DNA from: JBPOFM01 sp051252455 | GTDB lineage: Bacteria; Bacteroidota; Bacteroidia; Flavobacteriales; Flavobacteriaceae | Length of the DNA stretch: 64,000 nucleotides | Reading direction: 5' to 3' | Assembly: GCA_051252455.1 (NCBI GenBank) | Contig: JBPOFM010000006.1 | Location: forward strand, 177,484-241,483 | Part shown: positions 50,661 through 59,727 of the stretch, one piece after another | Position numbering within the stretch: position 1 is the first letter of the stretch | Layout of the letters: the number at the start of each line of letters is the position of its first letter | Notes under the pieces: model-generated | Databases searched by the model: none | Told to the model about the DNA's origin: nothing | The model's input: only the letters and a program-made list of their open reading frames with translations | Position numbers and translations under genes: made by a program

Positions 50661-52262
50661 ATGCCATCAGAATACATTCCTTTTAAAGACACCAATTATT
50701 TCTCTTCCCTTATTTGCAATTATTTGGATGAAGAACCACATTTAAAACCTTTTTATAATCGGTTTCCAACTTTGAAAAATTTCAAAGATCAAATTGAAGA
50801 GAAACAGTTGTCATTTAACGACGCTAAAAGACAACAATTAGTCCATTCATTGATGACACAATATGAAGGAATAAGCATTTCTTCGTTGACACTCACCAAC
50901 ATCGATCTATTAAAGCATAAAACCACATTTACAGTTACTACAGGGCATCAACTAAATCTATTCTCAGGACCACTTTATTTTTTCTATAAAATTATTTCCA
51001 CCATCAATCTCTGCAAGGAGCTGAAGGAAACCTATCCTGAAAACAATTTTGTGCCTATCTATTGGATGGCAACGGAAGATCATGATTTTGATGAAATTAG
51101 TTATTTCAATTTCAAGGGCAAAAAAGTGCAGTGGAATCGCGAGGCATCTGGAGCCGTCGGAGAGTTGGATCTAGAAGGATTGGACCACGTTTTCGAGGTG
51201 TTTGCCAGTCAATTGGATAAAAGTAATAATGCCGAAACGTTGAAACAGTTATTTAAATCGTCCTATTTGAAGCATAAAAATTTGACAAAAGCGACTCGCT
51301 ATCTGGTCAATGAGTTATTTTCAAGTTATGGATTGGTCATTCTAGATGGAAACGACGTCGAATTAAAACGCGTTTTCATTCCGTATATCGAAGATGAATT
51401 GTTCAATCAAACAGCCTTCAATAAAGTATCAGAAACCAATAAACAGCTTGCTGAAACTTCACATAATTATAAGATTCAGGTGCATCCGCGAGAGATCAAC
51501 TTATTCTACATAAAAGAAGGAATCCGGGAACGAATTATTGAATCCGAAGACGCATTTACGGTGTTGGAAACAACTATTCGCTGGAATAAGGAAGAGTTGT
51601 TAAAAGATGTCCACGAACATCCCGAAAGGTTCAGTCCCAACGTCATCATGCGACCTTTATATCAAGAAGTGATTTTGCCAAATCTTTGCTACATTGGAGG
51701 TGGAGGAGAGTTGGCATATTGGTTGCAACTCAAATCTAATTTTGAAGCGCAAAACGTCACATTTCCACTGCTTTTATTGCGAAACTCTGTTTTACTCATT
51801 AGCAAACGACAGCTTGATAAGTTAGAAAAATTGGAGGTGTCTGTGAACGATTTATTTTTGAAGCAGGAGGATTTGATGACGAAAGTTACCAAACAAATTT
51901 CAGAAATTGACATTGATTTTACCACTCAAAAAGAACATCTTAAAAAACAATTTGAAGATTTATACAAGTTAGCTGAACAAACCGACAAATCATTTAAAGG
52001 TGCGGTCGGAGCACAAGAAACGAAACAAATCAAAGGTCTAGAAAATCTAGAACAGCGCTTACTCAAAGCTCAAAAACGAAAATTGGAAGCTATTTTGGAA
52101 CGTGTTAGATTACTTCAAGATGAACTATTTCCAGGTCAAAGTTTGCAAGAGCGGAATATGAATTTTTCAGAATTCTATTTGGAATATGGCGAAGAACTTA
52201 TTTCAAAATTGATGGAAGAGCTGCAACCTTTGAAAGGGGAGTTTTTGATTTTAGAGGTATAA
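50661..52262 (+). CDS. bshC: Bacillithiol biosynthesis cysteine-adding enzyme
   Basis: A 533-residue BshC, which joins cysteine to glucosaminyl-malate as the last step of bacillithiol synthesis. The opening MPSEYIPFKDTNYFSSLI and FYNRFPTLKNFKDQIEEK are family-typical. The core contains VTTGHQLNLFSGPLYFFYK near residue 98, YWMATEDHDFDEISYF near residue 135 and LCYIGGGGELAYWLQLK near residue 348. A long coiled coil spans about 385-485. The start at 50661 was preferred to a TTG at 50643 because it matches the usual N-terminus. It is monocistronic and divergent from the M14 operon; bshA and bshB are not in the window. Confidence 0.95.
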   Translation: MPSEYIPFKDTNYFSSLICNYLDEEPHLKPFYNRFPTLKNFKDQIEEKQLSFNDAKRQQLVHSLMTQYEGISISSLTLTNIDLLKHKTTFTVTTGHQLNLFSGPLYFFYKIISTINLCKELKETYPENNFVPIYWMATEDHDFDEISYFNFKGKKVQWNREASGAVGELDLEGLDHVFEVFASQLDKSNNAETLKQLFKSSYLKHKNLTKATRYLVNELFSSYGLVILDGNDVELKRVFIPYIEDELFNQTAFNKVSETNKQLAETSHNYKIQVHPREINLFYIKEGIRERIIESEDAFTVLETTIRWNKEELLKDVHEHPERFSPNVIMRPLYQEVILPNLCYIGGGGELAYWLQLKSNFEAQNVTFPLLLLRNSVLLISKRQLDKLEKLEVSVNDLFLKQEDLMTKVTKQISEIDIDFTTQKEHLKKQFEDLYKLAEQTDKSFKGAVGAQETKQIKGLENLEQRLLKAQKRKLEAILERVRLLQDELFPGQSLQERNMNFSEFYLEYGEELISKLMEELQPLKGEFLILEV

Positions 52263-52330
52263 ATTTTTGGAAATGAAAAGGATTCTAAAAATTAATAAAA
52301 AGAATTGCCTAAAAAATATTTGTTATGCCA

Positions 52331-52365
52331 AACCTCAAAGGTTTTAAAAATCTTTGAGGTTTTTC
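52331..52365. terminator. Palindromic terminator after bshC, left of the T9SS gene
   Basis: AACCTCAAAG / CTTTGAGGTT form a perfect 10-bp stem around an 11-nt A/T-rich loop, followed by T. The stem and loop are close to those of the palindrome at 54785, so the T9SS gene sits between two related hairpins. Confidence 0.75.
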
Positions 52366-52427
52366 CAATTTTGAACGCACCTAAACCCGTTTATGAAACG
52401 TCCTTTTTTAGGATTAATTCAAACCTA

Positions 52428-52435
52428 TAACTTTG
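52428..52435 (+). promoter_or_regulatory. TAACTTTG box upstream of the T9SS gene
   Basis: An exact TAnnTTTG match lies 44 bp before the start at 52479. A second near match (TATCTTTA) lies closer, at about 52454-52461. Neither has a convincing -33 TTG. Confidence 0.35.
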
Positions 52436-52478
52436 CTACTTCACTAAATTTTATATCTTTAGCTCAAAACCATAGCTT

Positions 52479-54761
52479 ATGAAAAAACTATACATTTTCT
52501 TACTGTTAATCCTACCACTTTTTAGCTTTAGCCAGATTACCACACAAGCCATGGACATGACCGTAGAGTGTGATGGCAACGGAAACGTTGCGGACTTAAA
52601 TGCGTGGTTGTCTTCCCATGGTGGTGCTGTCGCTTCGACCGCTTGTGGAACGGTCACTTGGATTGACAATTTTACGGCACCTGCCGATAATTGTGGCAGC
52701 ACTGGCTCAGCGACTGTAACATTTACAGCAACGAATACATGCGAAACAGCTACAACCACTGCGACGTTTACCATTCAAGACACATCTGCACCAATCTTAA
52801 ATGCATCAGCATCGAGTTTGACCGTTGAGTGCGATGGTGCTGGCAATACGGCTGATTTAAATGCTTGGTTGGCGAGCAATGGAGGTGCGCAAGCGTCTGA
52901 TGGTTGTAGCACTGTTAATTGGTCTAATGATTTTTCAGGTTTAGATACAGATTGTGGTCAAACAGAGATAGTGACATTTGTCGCTTCTGATAACTGTGGT
53001 AATATTGTAACCTCAAGTGCTACTTTTACAATTGAAGATACAATCTCTCCAACTATCACTGATTTATCGAGTGACATGACCGTAACTTGTGATGGTTCGG
53101 GAAATACAAGTCAACTCAATGCGTGGTTGCTCTCTAATGGAGGTGCAGAAGCTTTTGATAATTGTGGAGAAGTGGAATGGAACTATAGTTTTCCCGGCTT
53201 AACTTCAGATTGTAGCGGAACAGTGTCTGCCGAAGCTTTATTTACAGTCACTGATGCGTGCGGGAATGAAGAATATACCTATTCGACATTTACCATAGAA
53301 TCAGCGGCAAGCGATTGCCCTGACACTCCAATTGTTTTAAGCTCGCAGGCAGATGTGGATGCTTTTACGACTAATTATCCGAATTGTACGGAGTTGAATA
53401 ATTCTTTGACAATTAGTGGAGCTGATATTGTTGATTTAACACCTCTTTCTGGTGTTACATCTATTAATGATTCCTTATTTATTCACGACAATCCGAACTT
53501 AACAAATCTTAATGGTTTGGAGTCGCTGACATATTTACGCTTCGGTTTGGAAATTAATAGCAATGCATTACTTACTAATATAAGCGCATTGTCTTCTGCA
53601 ATAATTGAGGATGCACAAGGAGTTTTTGTTACGAATAATGCTTCGTTGTTAAGTTTAGATGGTTTGCAAGGAGTTCAAGGCTTTGTTCAAAATTTAGCCA
53701 TTAATAATAACGACTCATTAACAAATTTAATTGGTTTACAAAATGTAGAGGCATCAGAATTTTTCAATATTAATGGTAATGATAGTCTGCAAAATTTAAC
53801 CGGTTTGGACAACTATATTGGCTATTTTTTATACATTCAGAACAATTTGTTACTTCAAAGTTTAAATGGTTTGAATGAAAATGTACAGTTTCTTGATTTA
53901 CGGTTAATAGGTAATGCAAATCTAAATAATATTGACAGTTTGAATAATGTGTCTTTTAATTTTGAAATTTTAGAGGACGCCAATTTAGAAATTTCCGATA
54001 ATCCCAATCTTAGCCTTTGTAATGTAAATGCTATATGTAGTGCAATAAATGAATTTTATCCATCAGCTTTTTATCTAATTATCGAAAACAATGCTCCAGG
54101 TTGTAGTAGCATTGCTCAAGTTTCAAACGCCTGTAACCTCGTACCATCCAACGACGACTGCATTGGCGCAATTGATCTCACATTAAACGAAACCATCCAA
54201 GCCTATAACGAATTAGGCACACAATCGCCACAAACTCCAAGTTGCAACGACACTAATAGAGTTGATGTCTGGTTTACCTTTAATTCCGCAACCTTAAATT
54301 CTGTGGACATAAGCGTCGATGCCGATTATAGCGTACAATTATGGGAAGGCACTTGCACCAATTTAACCCAAGTTGCCAACGCATGCGCTTCAAATATGTT
54401 GGACGACGTGGCTGTGACACCAAATACCGATTACTATCTCCAAGTCTGGTCAGATGGCACAGGCAGAAGAGCGACAGGTCTATTTGAGGTCTTGGTTCAG
54501 GATGCGACCTTATCAGTTGCAGATAACAATTTTGAAAGTTTTTCCATCTATCCAAATCCTGTCAATGACCTTTTAAATTTTAAATCGGGTCAGAACATTG
54601 ACGAATTACAAGTCTATACGCTTTTGGGACAAAACGTGATGAGCACAACACCAAAAACAACACAAACGCAAATGGATTTGTCTGGTTTAAAATCGGGATT
54701 ATATATCCTAAAAGTCCGTATTGAAAATGAAACGGCTTCATACAAGATTGTGAAAGAATAA
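52479..54761 (+). CDS. Secreted multidomain protein with T9SS type A sorting domain
   Basis: A 760-residue surface or secreted protein. The signal peptide (MKKLYIFLLLILPLFSFSQ) is followed by three tandem beta domains of about 90-100 residues, each opening TVECDGNGNVADLNAWL or similar and rich in Cys. A leucine-rich, receptor-L-like region comes next (about 290-530, with LTNLNGLESLTYLRF). A beta domain follows (560-680, NDDCIGAIDLTLNETIQ). The last 75 residues (FSIYPNPVNDLLNFKSG to SYKIVKE) are a type A sorting domain for the type IX secretion system. Adhesion or binding is likely, target unknown. Palindromes flank the gene on both sides. Confidence 0.9.
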   Translation: MKKLYIFLLLILPLFSFSQITTQAMDMTVECDGNGNVADLNAWLSSHGGAVASTACGTVTWIDNFTAPADNCGSTGSATVTFTATNTCETATTTATFTIQDTSAPILNASASSLTVECDGAGNTADLNAWLASNGGAQASDGCSTVNWSNDFSGLDTDCGQTEIVTFVASDNCGNIVTSSATFTIEDTISPTITDLSSDMTVTCDGSGNTSQLNAWLLSNGGAEAFDNCGEVEWNYSFPGLTSDCSGTVSAEALFTVTDACGNEEYTYSTFTIESAASDCPDTPIVLSSQADVDAFTTNYPNCTELNNSLTISGADIVDLTPLSGVTSINDSLFIHDNPNLTNLNGLESLTYLRFGLEINSNALLTNISALSSAIIEDAQGVFVTNNASLLSLDGLQGVQGFVQNLAINNNDSLTNLIGLQNVEASEFFNINGNDSLQNLTGLDNYIGYFLYIQNNLLLQSLNGLNENVQFLDLRLIGNANLNNIDSLNNVSFNFEILEDANLEISDNPNLSLCNVNAICSAINEFYPSAFYLIIENNAPGCSSIAQVSNACNLVPSNDDCIGAIDLTLNETIQAYNELGTQSPQTPSCNDTNRVDVWFTFNSATLNSVDISVDADYSVQLWEGTCTNLTQVANACASNMLDDVAVTPNTDYYLQVWSDGTGRRATGLFEVLVQDATLSVADNNFESFSIYPNPVNDLLNFKSGQNIDELQVYTLLGQNVMSTTPKTTQTQMDLSGLKSGLYILKVRIENETASYKIVKE

Positions 54762-54784
54762 AATTAAAGTTTATCGACGTCATC

Positions 54785-54820
54785 AGACCTCACAGGTTTT
54801 AAAAACCTGTGAGGTCTTTC
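54785..54820. terminator. 15-bp palindrome after the T9SS gene
   Basis: GACCTCACAGGTTTT and AAAACCTGTGAGGTC form a perfect 15-bp stem around a single A, followed by TTTC. It is closely related to the hairpin at 52331 and is likely a terminator as well as a member of a dispersed palindrome family. Confidence 0.75.
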
Positions 54821-54864
54821 GTTTTAGGAATTTCTAATAAATCAAAAAAAAAACATTCGTGCAT

Positions 54865-54882
54865 CTGCCTGCCGGCAGACAG
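54865..54882. repeat. GC-rich palindrome in the leader region of guaA
   Basis: CTGCCTGCCGGCAGACAG is a 9-bp-arm palindrome with one mismatch, far more GC-rich than its surroundings. On either side are the partial repeats ATTCGTG and TTCGTGG, as if the palindrome interrupts a simple repeat. Confidence 0.6.
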
Positions 54883-54898
54883 GTTCGTGGCAAAAAAA

Positions 54899-54919
54899 CG
54901 TAATTCGTAATTCGTAATT
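54899..54919. repeat. 7-bp tandem repeat CGTAATT, three units
   Basis: Three perfect head-to-tail copies of CGTAATT lie 25-45 bp before the guaA start and overlap its promoter region. The next sequence, TATTTTTG (54933-54940), is an exact TAnnTTTG box ending 3 bp before the ATG. Confidence 0.8.
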
Positions 54920-54943
54920 CCCAAATCCTCCTTATTTTTGCAC

Positions 54944-56479
54944 ATGCAACACAACAAAGTCCTTATCCTAGATTTCGGTTCGCAGTACACGCAACTTATT
55001 GCACGACGAGTGAGAGAGCTCAATATCTATTGCGAAATCCACCCATTCAACAAAATTCCATCAGACACCGACAGTTATAAAGCCGTCATTTTATCGGGAA
55101 GTCCGTTTTCGGTTAGAGCTGATAATGCTCCACATCCCGATTTGTCAAACATAAGAGGTAAAAAGCCATTGTTAGCGGTCTGCTATGGCGCGCAATATTT
55201 AGCTCATTTTTCTGGCGGGAAAGTGGAGGCGTCCAATACACGTGAATATGGTCGGGCAAATTTATCATTTGTCAAGGTAAAAGAACCATTGTTCAATCAT
55301 ATTGATGCCGGCAGTCAAGTGTGGATGAGTCATAGTGATACTATTAAAACCCTGCCAACTGACGGCTACTTAATTGCCAGCACTAAAGATGTTGAAAATG
55401 CAGCTTATAGTATCGAAGGCGAAATGACCTATGCTTTGCAGTTCCACCCAGAAGTCTATCATTCAACGGACGGAAAACAATTACTCGAAAATTTCTTGGT
55501 ACATATTGCCAAAGTTGAGCAAGATTGGACGCCACAGTCTTTTGTGGAAGAAACAGTGGAAGCACTTCAGGAAAAAATCGGTTCTGATAAAGTGGTGTTG
55601 GGACTATCTGGAGGTGTTGATTCTTCGGTCGCAGCAATTCTTTTACATAAAGCAATTGGGAAAAACCTGTATTGCATTTTTGTCAACAATGGTTTGTTGC
55701 GAAAAAACGAATTCGAAAATGTCCTCAAACAGTACGAAGGTATGGGCTTGAACGTCAAAGGTGTTGATGCTTCGGCACGCTTTTTGGATGCGCTTGAAGG
55801 ATTGAGCGACCCAGAGGAGAAACGAAAAGCTATCGGTCGTGTGTTCATTGAAGTGTTTGATGACGAATCACATCACATACAGGATGTGAAATGGTTAGCA
55901 CAAGGTACCATTTATCCAGATGTGATCGAAAGTGTTTCGGCAACTGGCGGTCCAAGTGCCACGATAAAAAGCCATCATAATGTAGGCGGATTGCCAGATT
56001 ATATGAAGTTGAAAATTGTGGAACCTTTGAAAGCATTGTTTAAAGATGAGGTTCGTAGAGTCGGCGCCACCATGAATATGGATCCAGATTTATTGGGAAG
56101 ACATCCATTTCCCGGTCCAGGTTTAGCAATCAGGATATTAGGTGATATCACAGCCGAAAAAGTTCGTATATTACAGGAAGTTGATGCGGTGTTTATTACT
56201 AATTTAAGAGAATGGAATCTATATGATAAAGTGTGGCAAGCAGGCGCCATCTTATTGCCAGTGAATAGTGTAGGAGTGATGGGTGACGAACGTACCTACG
56301 AAAAATGTGTGGCATTAAGAGCTGTGGAAAGCACCGACGGAATGACCGCAGATTGGGTGAATTTACCCTATGAGTTTTTGCAAAAGACCTCAAACGAAAT
56401 AATAAATAAAGTAAAAGGCGTTAATAGAGTGGTGTATGACATCAGTTCAAAACCGCCTGCAACTATAGAATGGGAATAA
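54944..56479 (+). CDS. guaA: GMP synthase (glutamine-hydrolysing)
   Basis: A 511-residue enzyme that aminates XMP to GMP. The N-terminal class I glutamine amidotransferase (about 1-190) has its Cys in LLAVCYGAQYLA near residue 82 and the His-x-Glu in QFHPEVYHS near 168. The ATP pyrophosphatase domain has the PP-loop LGLSGGVDSSVAA near residue 222. The C-terminal dimerisation domain ends DISSKPPATIEWE, the family signature. The start at 54944 (MQHNKVLILDFGSQY) was chosen over an upstream TTG. The promoter box at 54933-54940 sits so close to the ATG that the mRNA may be nearly leaderless. Confidence 0.96.
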   Translation: MQHNKVLILDFGSQYTQLIARRVRELNIYCEIHPFNKIPSDTDSYKAVILSGSPFSVRADNAPHPDLSNIRGKKPLLAVCYGAQYLAHFSGGKVEASNTREYGRANLSFVKVKEPLFNHIDAGSQVWMSHSDTIKTLPTDGYLIASTKDVENAAYSIEGEMTYALQFHPEVYHSTDGKQLLENFLVHIAKVEQDWTPQSFVEETVEALQEKIGSDKVVLGLSGGVDSSVAAILLHKAIGKNLYCIFVNNGLLRKNEFENVLKQYEGMGLNVKGVDASARFLDALEGLSDPEEKRKAIGRVFIEVFDDESHHIQDVKWLAQGTIYPDVIESVSATGGPSATIKSHHNVGGLPDYMKLKIVEPLKALFKDEVRRVGATMNMDPDLLGRHPFPGPGLAIRILGDITAEKVRILQEVDAVFITNLREWNLYDKVWQAGAILLPVNSVGVMGDERTYEKCVALRAVESTDGMTADWVNLPYEFLQKTSNEIINKVKGVNRVVYDISSKPPATIEWE

Positions 56480-56554
56480 CAAATTCCTTCGAAAGTAGGA
56501 ATCTCATAAATAACATGACAATTTTCATATTAGATAAACATTAAAGAATATTAA

Positions 56555-58474
56555 ATGAAAAAACTTCTTCTAATCGTCATTATAATTGTGTCTTGCCAGG
56601 CCTTTGCATTTTCGCAGAATTACAAGACGCATATCGTAATGAAAGGCGAAACTGTTGAGAGTATTGCTAAAAAATATAAGGCTACTGCATCAGACATCTA
56701 TGCTTTAAATCCAGATGCTAAAAAAAGTTTGTCAACCAATGATGTATTGATCATTCCAAATACCGCAGGAACACCTTCGCCTGCAAAACAAACACAAACT
56801 CGTGAGTTTATTGGTTATGATAGCCATAAAGTGAAGCGTAAAGAAACGCTTTATAGTCTATCGAAAGACTACAATATTGAGATTGATGATATTAAGGAAC
56901 ATAACAAGCAACTGTACTCGGAAAACCTAAAAAAAGGAGATAATATACGTATCCCAAAGTTTAAAACTGTGGTCTCTAAAGTTACTGCTCCATCCAATAC
57001 CGTCAAGAAATATACCGTACTTCCGAAAGAAGGGAAATGGCGTGTTGCCTACAAATATGGATTAACAGTCCCTGAACTAGAGGCGTTGAATCCTAATATG
57101 GCAGACGTCTTGCAACCTGGTGACGAAATCAACGTTCCTAATTTAGGAACAACAGAAGAAAAGACCGTTGAAGCGAATTATAACTATTATGAGGTACAGC
57201 CAAAAGAAGGTTTTTTTCGTCTTAAAGTAAAATTAGGATTAACCGAAGACCAACTGGAAGCCCTCAATCCTGGTATTAAAGAAAGCGGATTGAAAGAAGG
57301 TATGGTCATCAAGGTACCTAGTTCCGTGACTGTTGGTGGTGTGGAAGGAAACGTTGAAAATACCAATCTTACGAAATCTTTAAAAAATCTGAACTCAAAA
57401 CAAATTGCTGTTTTGCTACCCTTCAGACTCGATCGCATGGATACAGATTCTGTTCAGGAAGCAAAAGATATGATCAGAAAAGATCGAATGATTTCGATTT
57501 CTCTCGATTTTTATGCGGGTGTGAAAATGGCATTGGATTCTGCCAAGCAGTTAGGGATTTCAACCAACTTGAAAGTATTTGATACAGAAAATCAATCATC
57601 TCAAGTGTCTAAAATCCTAGCGGATAATGATTTTTCAAAATATGACGCTGTGATTGGGCCCATCATGACATCCCATTTTGATCGTGTGGCAGCGCATTTA
57701 AAAAAGGATCATGTGCCAGCGATTTCTCCTTTGATGAAGCCTTCCTCTTTATATGACAATGTATTTCAGACCATTCCAAATGATACAGATTTGGAAAGCG
57801 CTATGATTAATTACGTAAAAGTAGATTCATTGAGAAGCACTGTGGTGATTATTTCTGACGGTTCTACCAAAACTATTAGTGATCGTATTAAAAGTCAATT
57901 GCCTAGGGCAGCACAAGTCTATTCAAAGAAAAATAAGGAGGGAAAAGAGGTTTATTATGTGAATTCGGCCGATCTAACATCCAACTTTAAGAGTGGCAAA
58001 AACTATGTTTTTCTAGAAACAAATAATGCTGGATTGGTGTTAAATGTGGTGAGTACCTTAAACAGTTTGACCAGTAGGGATCGTGAAATAATTCTAGTGA
58101 CAACCGATAAAAATGATGCATTCGACTATGAGCATTTATCAAATTACCATTTGAGTAATCTTAAATTTCATTATCCATCGATAAACAAACCTTTCAACAC
58201 CGAAACGCCAAATTCATTTATTAAGAAGTATCGAAAAGAATATGGCATCGATCCTAATAAGTTTGCTGCACGCGGTTTCGATTTAACTTTAGACGTCTTA
58301 TTGCGTTTGGCATCCAACGATGATTTGTACGCAGCTTCTACCAATGCGGTTGAAACGGCTTATATTGAAAATAAATTTCGATACTCTAAAAAGTTATCTG
58401 GAGGTTATTACAATGAGTCCGTATTTATTTTGCAATACACCACCGATTTGACCATAGAAGAAGCAAAACGATGA
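56555..58474 (+). CDS. LysM-repeat protein with a periplasmic-binding fold
   Basis: A 639-residue exported protein. The signal peptide (MKKLLLIVIIIVSCQAFAFSQ) is followed by four LysM or LysM-like motifs: MKGETVESIAKKYKATASD near 30-70, VKRKETLYSLSKDYNIEIDD near 90-137, VLPKEGKWRVAYKYGLTVPE near 153-195 and VQPKEGFFRLKVKLGLTEDQ near 212-258. The C-terminal half (about 285-639) begins KQIAVLLPFRLDRMDTD and resembles a type I periplasmic-binding fold. This pairs peptidoglycan binding with a receptor-like domain, widespread in Bacteroidota but uncharacterised. Its stop overlaps the start of the OsmC gene (ATGA). Confidence 0.85.
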   Translation: MKKLLLIVIIIVSCQAFAFSQNYKTHIVMKGETVESIAKKYKATASDIYALNPDAKKSLSTNDVLIIPNTAGTPSPAKQTQTREFIGYDSHKVKRKETLYSLSKDYNIEIDDIKEHNKQLYSENLKKGDNIRIPKFKTVVSKVTAPSNTVKKYTVLPKEGKWRVAYKYGLTVPELEALNPNMADVLQPGDEINVPNLGTTEEKTVEANYNYYEVQPKEGFFRLKVKLGLTEDQLEALNPGIKESGLKEGMVIKVPSSVTVGGVEGNVENTNLTKSLKNLNSKQIAVLLPFRLDRMDTDSVQEAKDMIRKDRMISISLDFYAGVKMALDSAKQLGISTNLKVFDTENQSSQVSKILADNDFSKYDAVIGPIMTSHFDRVAAHLKKDHVPAISPLMKPSSLYDNVFQTIPNDTDLESAMINYVKVDSLRSTVVIISDGSTKTISDRIKSQLPRAAQVYSKKNKEGKEVYYVNSADLTSNFKSGKNYVFLETNNAGLVLNVVSTLNSLTSRDREIILVTTDKNDAFDYEHLSNYHLSNLKFHYPSINKPFNTETPNSFIKKYRKEYGIDPNKFAARGFDLTLDVLLRLASNDDLYAASTNAVETAYIENKFRYSKKLSGGYYNESVFILQYTTDLTIEEAKR

Positions 58475-58872
58475 CATCAAAAGTAATTTATTTAGGCAAT
58501 TTACGTACCGAAAGCACTCACTTACAATCGGGCAACTCTTTCATCACAGACGCACCATTAGACAATAAAGGCAAAGGTGAAGCGTTCTCTCCTACAGATA
58601 CGGTGGCCACGGGGTTGGCAAGTTGTATGATGACTATGATGGGCATTAAAGCTCGGGATTTAGGAGTCGATATGGAAGGGACATCTGCTTCTGTGAATAA
58701 AATCATGGCAGCGAACCCACGACGTATTTCCAGAATTGAAGTCACACTAGAGCTTCCGTTCGAGGCCGATGACAAAACACGGAAAATTTTAGAGCATACA
58801 GCAAATACCTGCCCAATTCACTATAGTTTGCATCCAGATATTGAAAAGAAAATAGTCTTTAATTGGCACTAA
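58471..58872 (+). CDS. OsmC-family peroxiredoxin-like protein
   Basis: A 133-residue OsmC/Ohr-family protein that reduces organic or fatty-acid hydroperoxides. The two reactive Cys are visible in TGLASCMMTMMGIKARDLG near residue 53 and HTANTCPIHYSLHPD near residue 115. The spacing fits OsmC (YhfA-like) rather than Ohr. It overlaps the LysM gene by 4 bp and abuts the DUF922 gene, so the four genes from 56555 to 59655 form one operon. Confidence 0.9.
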   Translation: MTSKVIYLGNLRTESTHLQSGNSFITDAPLDNKGKGEAFSPTDTVATGLASCMMTMMGIKARDLGVDMEGTSASVNKIMAANPRRISRIEVTLELPFEADDKTRKILEHTANTCPIHYSLHPDIEKKIVFNWH

Positions 58873-59421
58873 ATGTTTTATAAAACGGTCATAGCAATTT
58901 GTCTGTCAGCAGTACTGCTAATACCTATGAATGATAAGGTCATTTCTTGGCGAGACGATTTGAAGCTCACTTGGACTGATTTTAAGGGACCACCCAAAGC
59001 CCACAAGTATGCAGTGGCGGTCACAGCTTCCGGTATCACATTTGAATTTTCTGTAAAGGAATTAAATGCAGAAATCATAAGTTTTGATACCAAAGTGGAA
59101 GCACATTTCTATCCCGATAAATCTTGGTACATCAAAAAAGAGGGAACTCCTCAAATCTTGGCGCACGAACAATTACATTTTGACATCACCGAGTTATATG
59201 CCCGCAAGTTCAGGCAGCAAATCGCACAACTAAAAGTAAACGGTAAACTAAAAACCCAGCTTCGAGAGTTGCATCTAAATATAAACAAGGAATTGGCGTT
59301 GGCACAAAATCTCTACGATCAAGAGACGGACAATTCTGTGAACCGTGACTTTCAGGCAAAATGGGTCCTTTATGTTGAACAGGAACTTGCCAAACTGGAA
59401 GCCTACAAATCAAAAGACTGA
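58873..59421 (+). CDS. DUF922-like putative secreted zinc peptidase
   Basis: The 182-residue protein starts with a hydrophobic signal (MFYKTVIAICLSAVLLIPMND). The segment ISWRDDLKLTWTDFKGPPKA near residue 24-43 is typical of DUF922. The HExxH motif ILAHEQLHFDITELY gives H98, E99 and H102, the zinc-peptidase signature. A C-terminal helical region follows. Peptidase activity is predicted from the motif but unproven for the family. It begins at the base after the OsmC stop and ends at the base before the DUF3820 start. Confidence 0.8.
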   Translation: MFYKTVIAICLSAVLLIPMNDKVISWRDDLKLTWTDFKGPPKAHKYAVAVTASGITFEFSVKELNAEIISFDTKVEAHFYPDKSWYIKKEGTPQILAHEQLHFDITELYARKFRQQIAQLKVNGKLKTQLRELHLNINKELALAQNLYDQETDNSVNRDFQAKWVLYVEQELAKLEAYKSKD

Positions 59422-59655
59422 ATGCTACAACCAGACAAAGACTTTCTCATCAAGTTGGCACATTACAAAATGCCTTTCGGCAAATACAAAGACCGTTTTT
59501 TAATCGACATCCCAGAATATTATTACGTGTGGTACCAAGGCAAAGGCTTCCCAAACGGACAACTCGGCACCATGATGCAACAGATGTACGAAATCAAATT
59601 GAATGGCTTGGACGAATTGATATATGGCATTAAAAAACGCTATTCCAAACCATAA
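59422..59655 (+). CDS. DUF3820 family small protein
   Basis: A 77-residue protein of the DUF3820 type: KMPFGKYKDRFLIDIPEYYY is the signature (residues 16-35), followed by VWYQGKGFPNGQLGTMMQQMYEIK. Members are small cytoplasmic proteins linked to quorum-sensing-regulated genes in some bacteria; a function is not established. It is the last gene of the LysM operon and starts directly after the DUF922 stop. Confidence 0.85.
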   Translation: MLQPDKDFLIKLAHYKMPFGKYKDRFLIDIPEYYYVWYQGKGFPNGQLGTMMQQMYEIKLNGLDELIYGIKKRYSKP

Positions 59656-59727
59656 AGTGTTTTAAACTTATCATTGCAGAGTCAAATGTTCCCTTAATTT
59701 GTTTAACTTGTACACTTCCCCGCAGAA

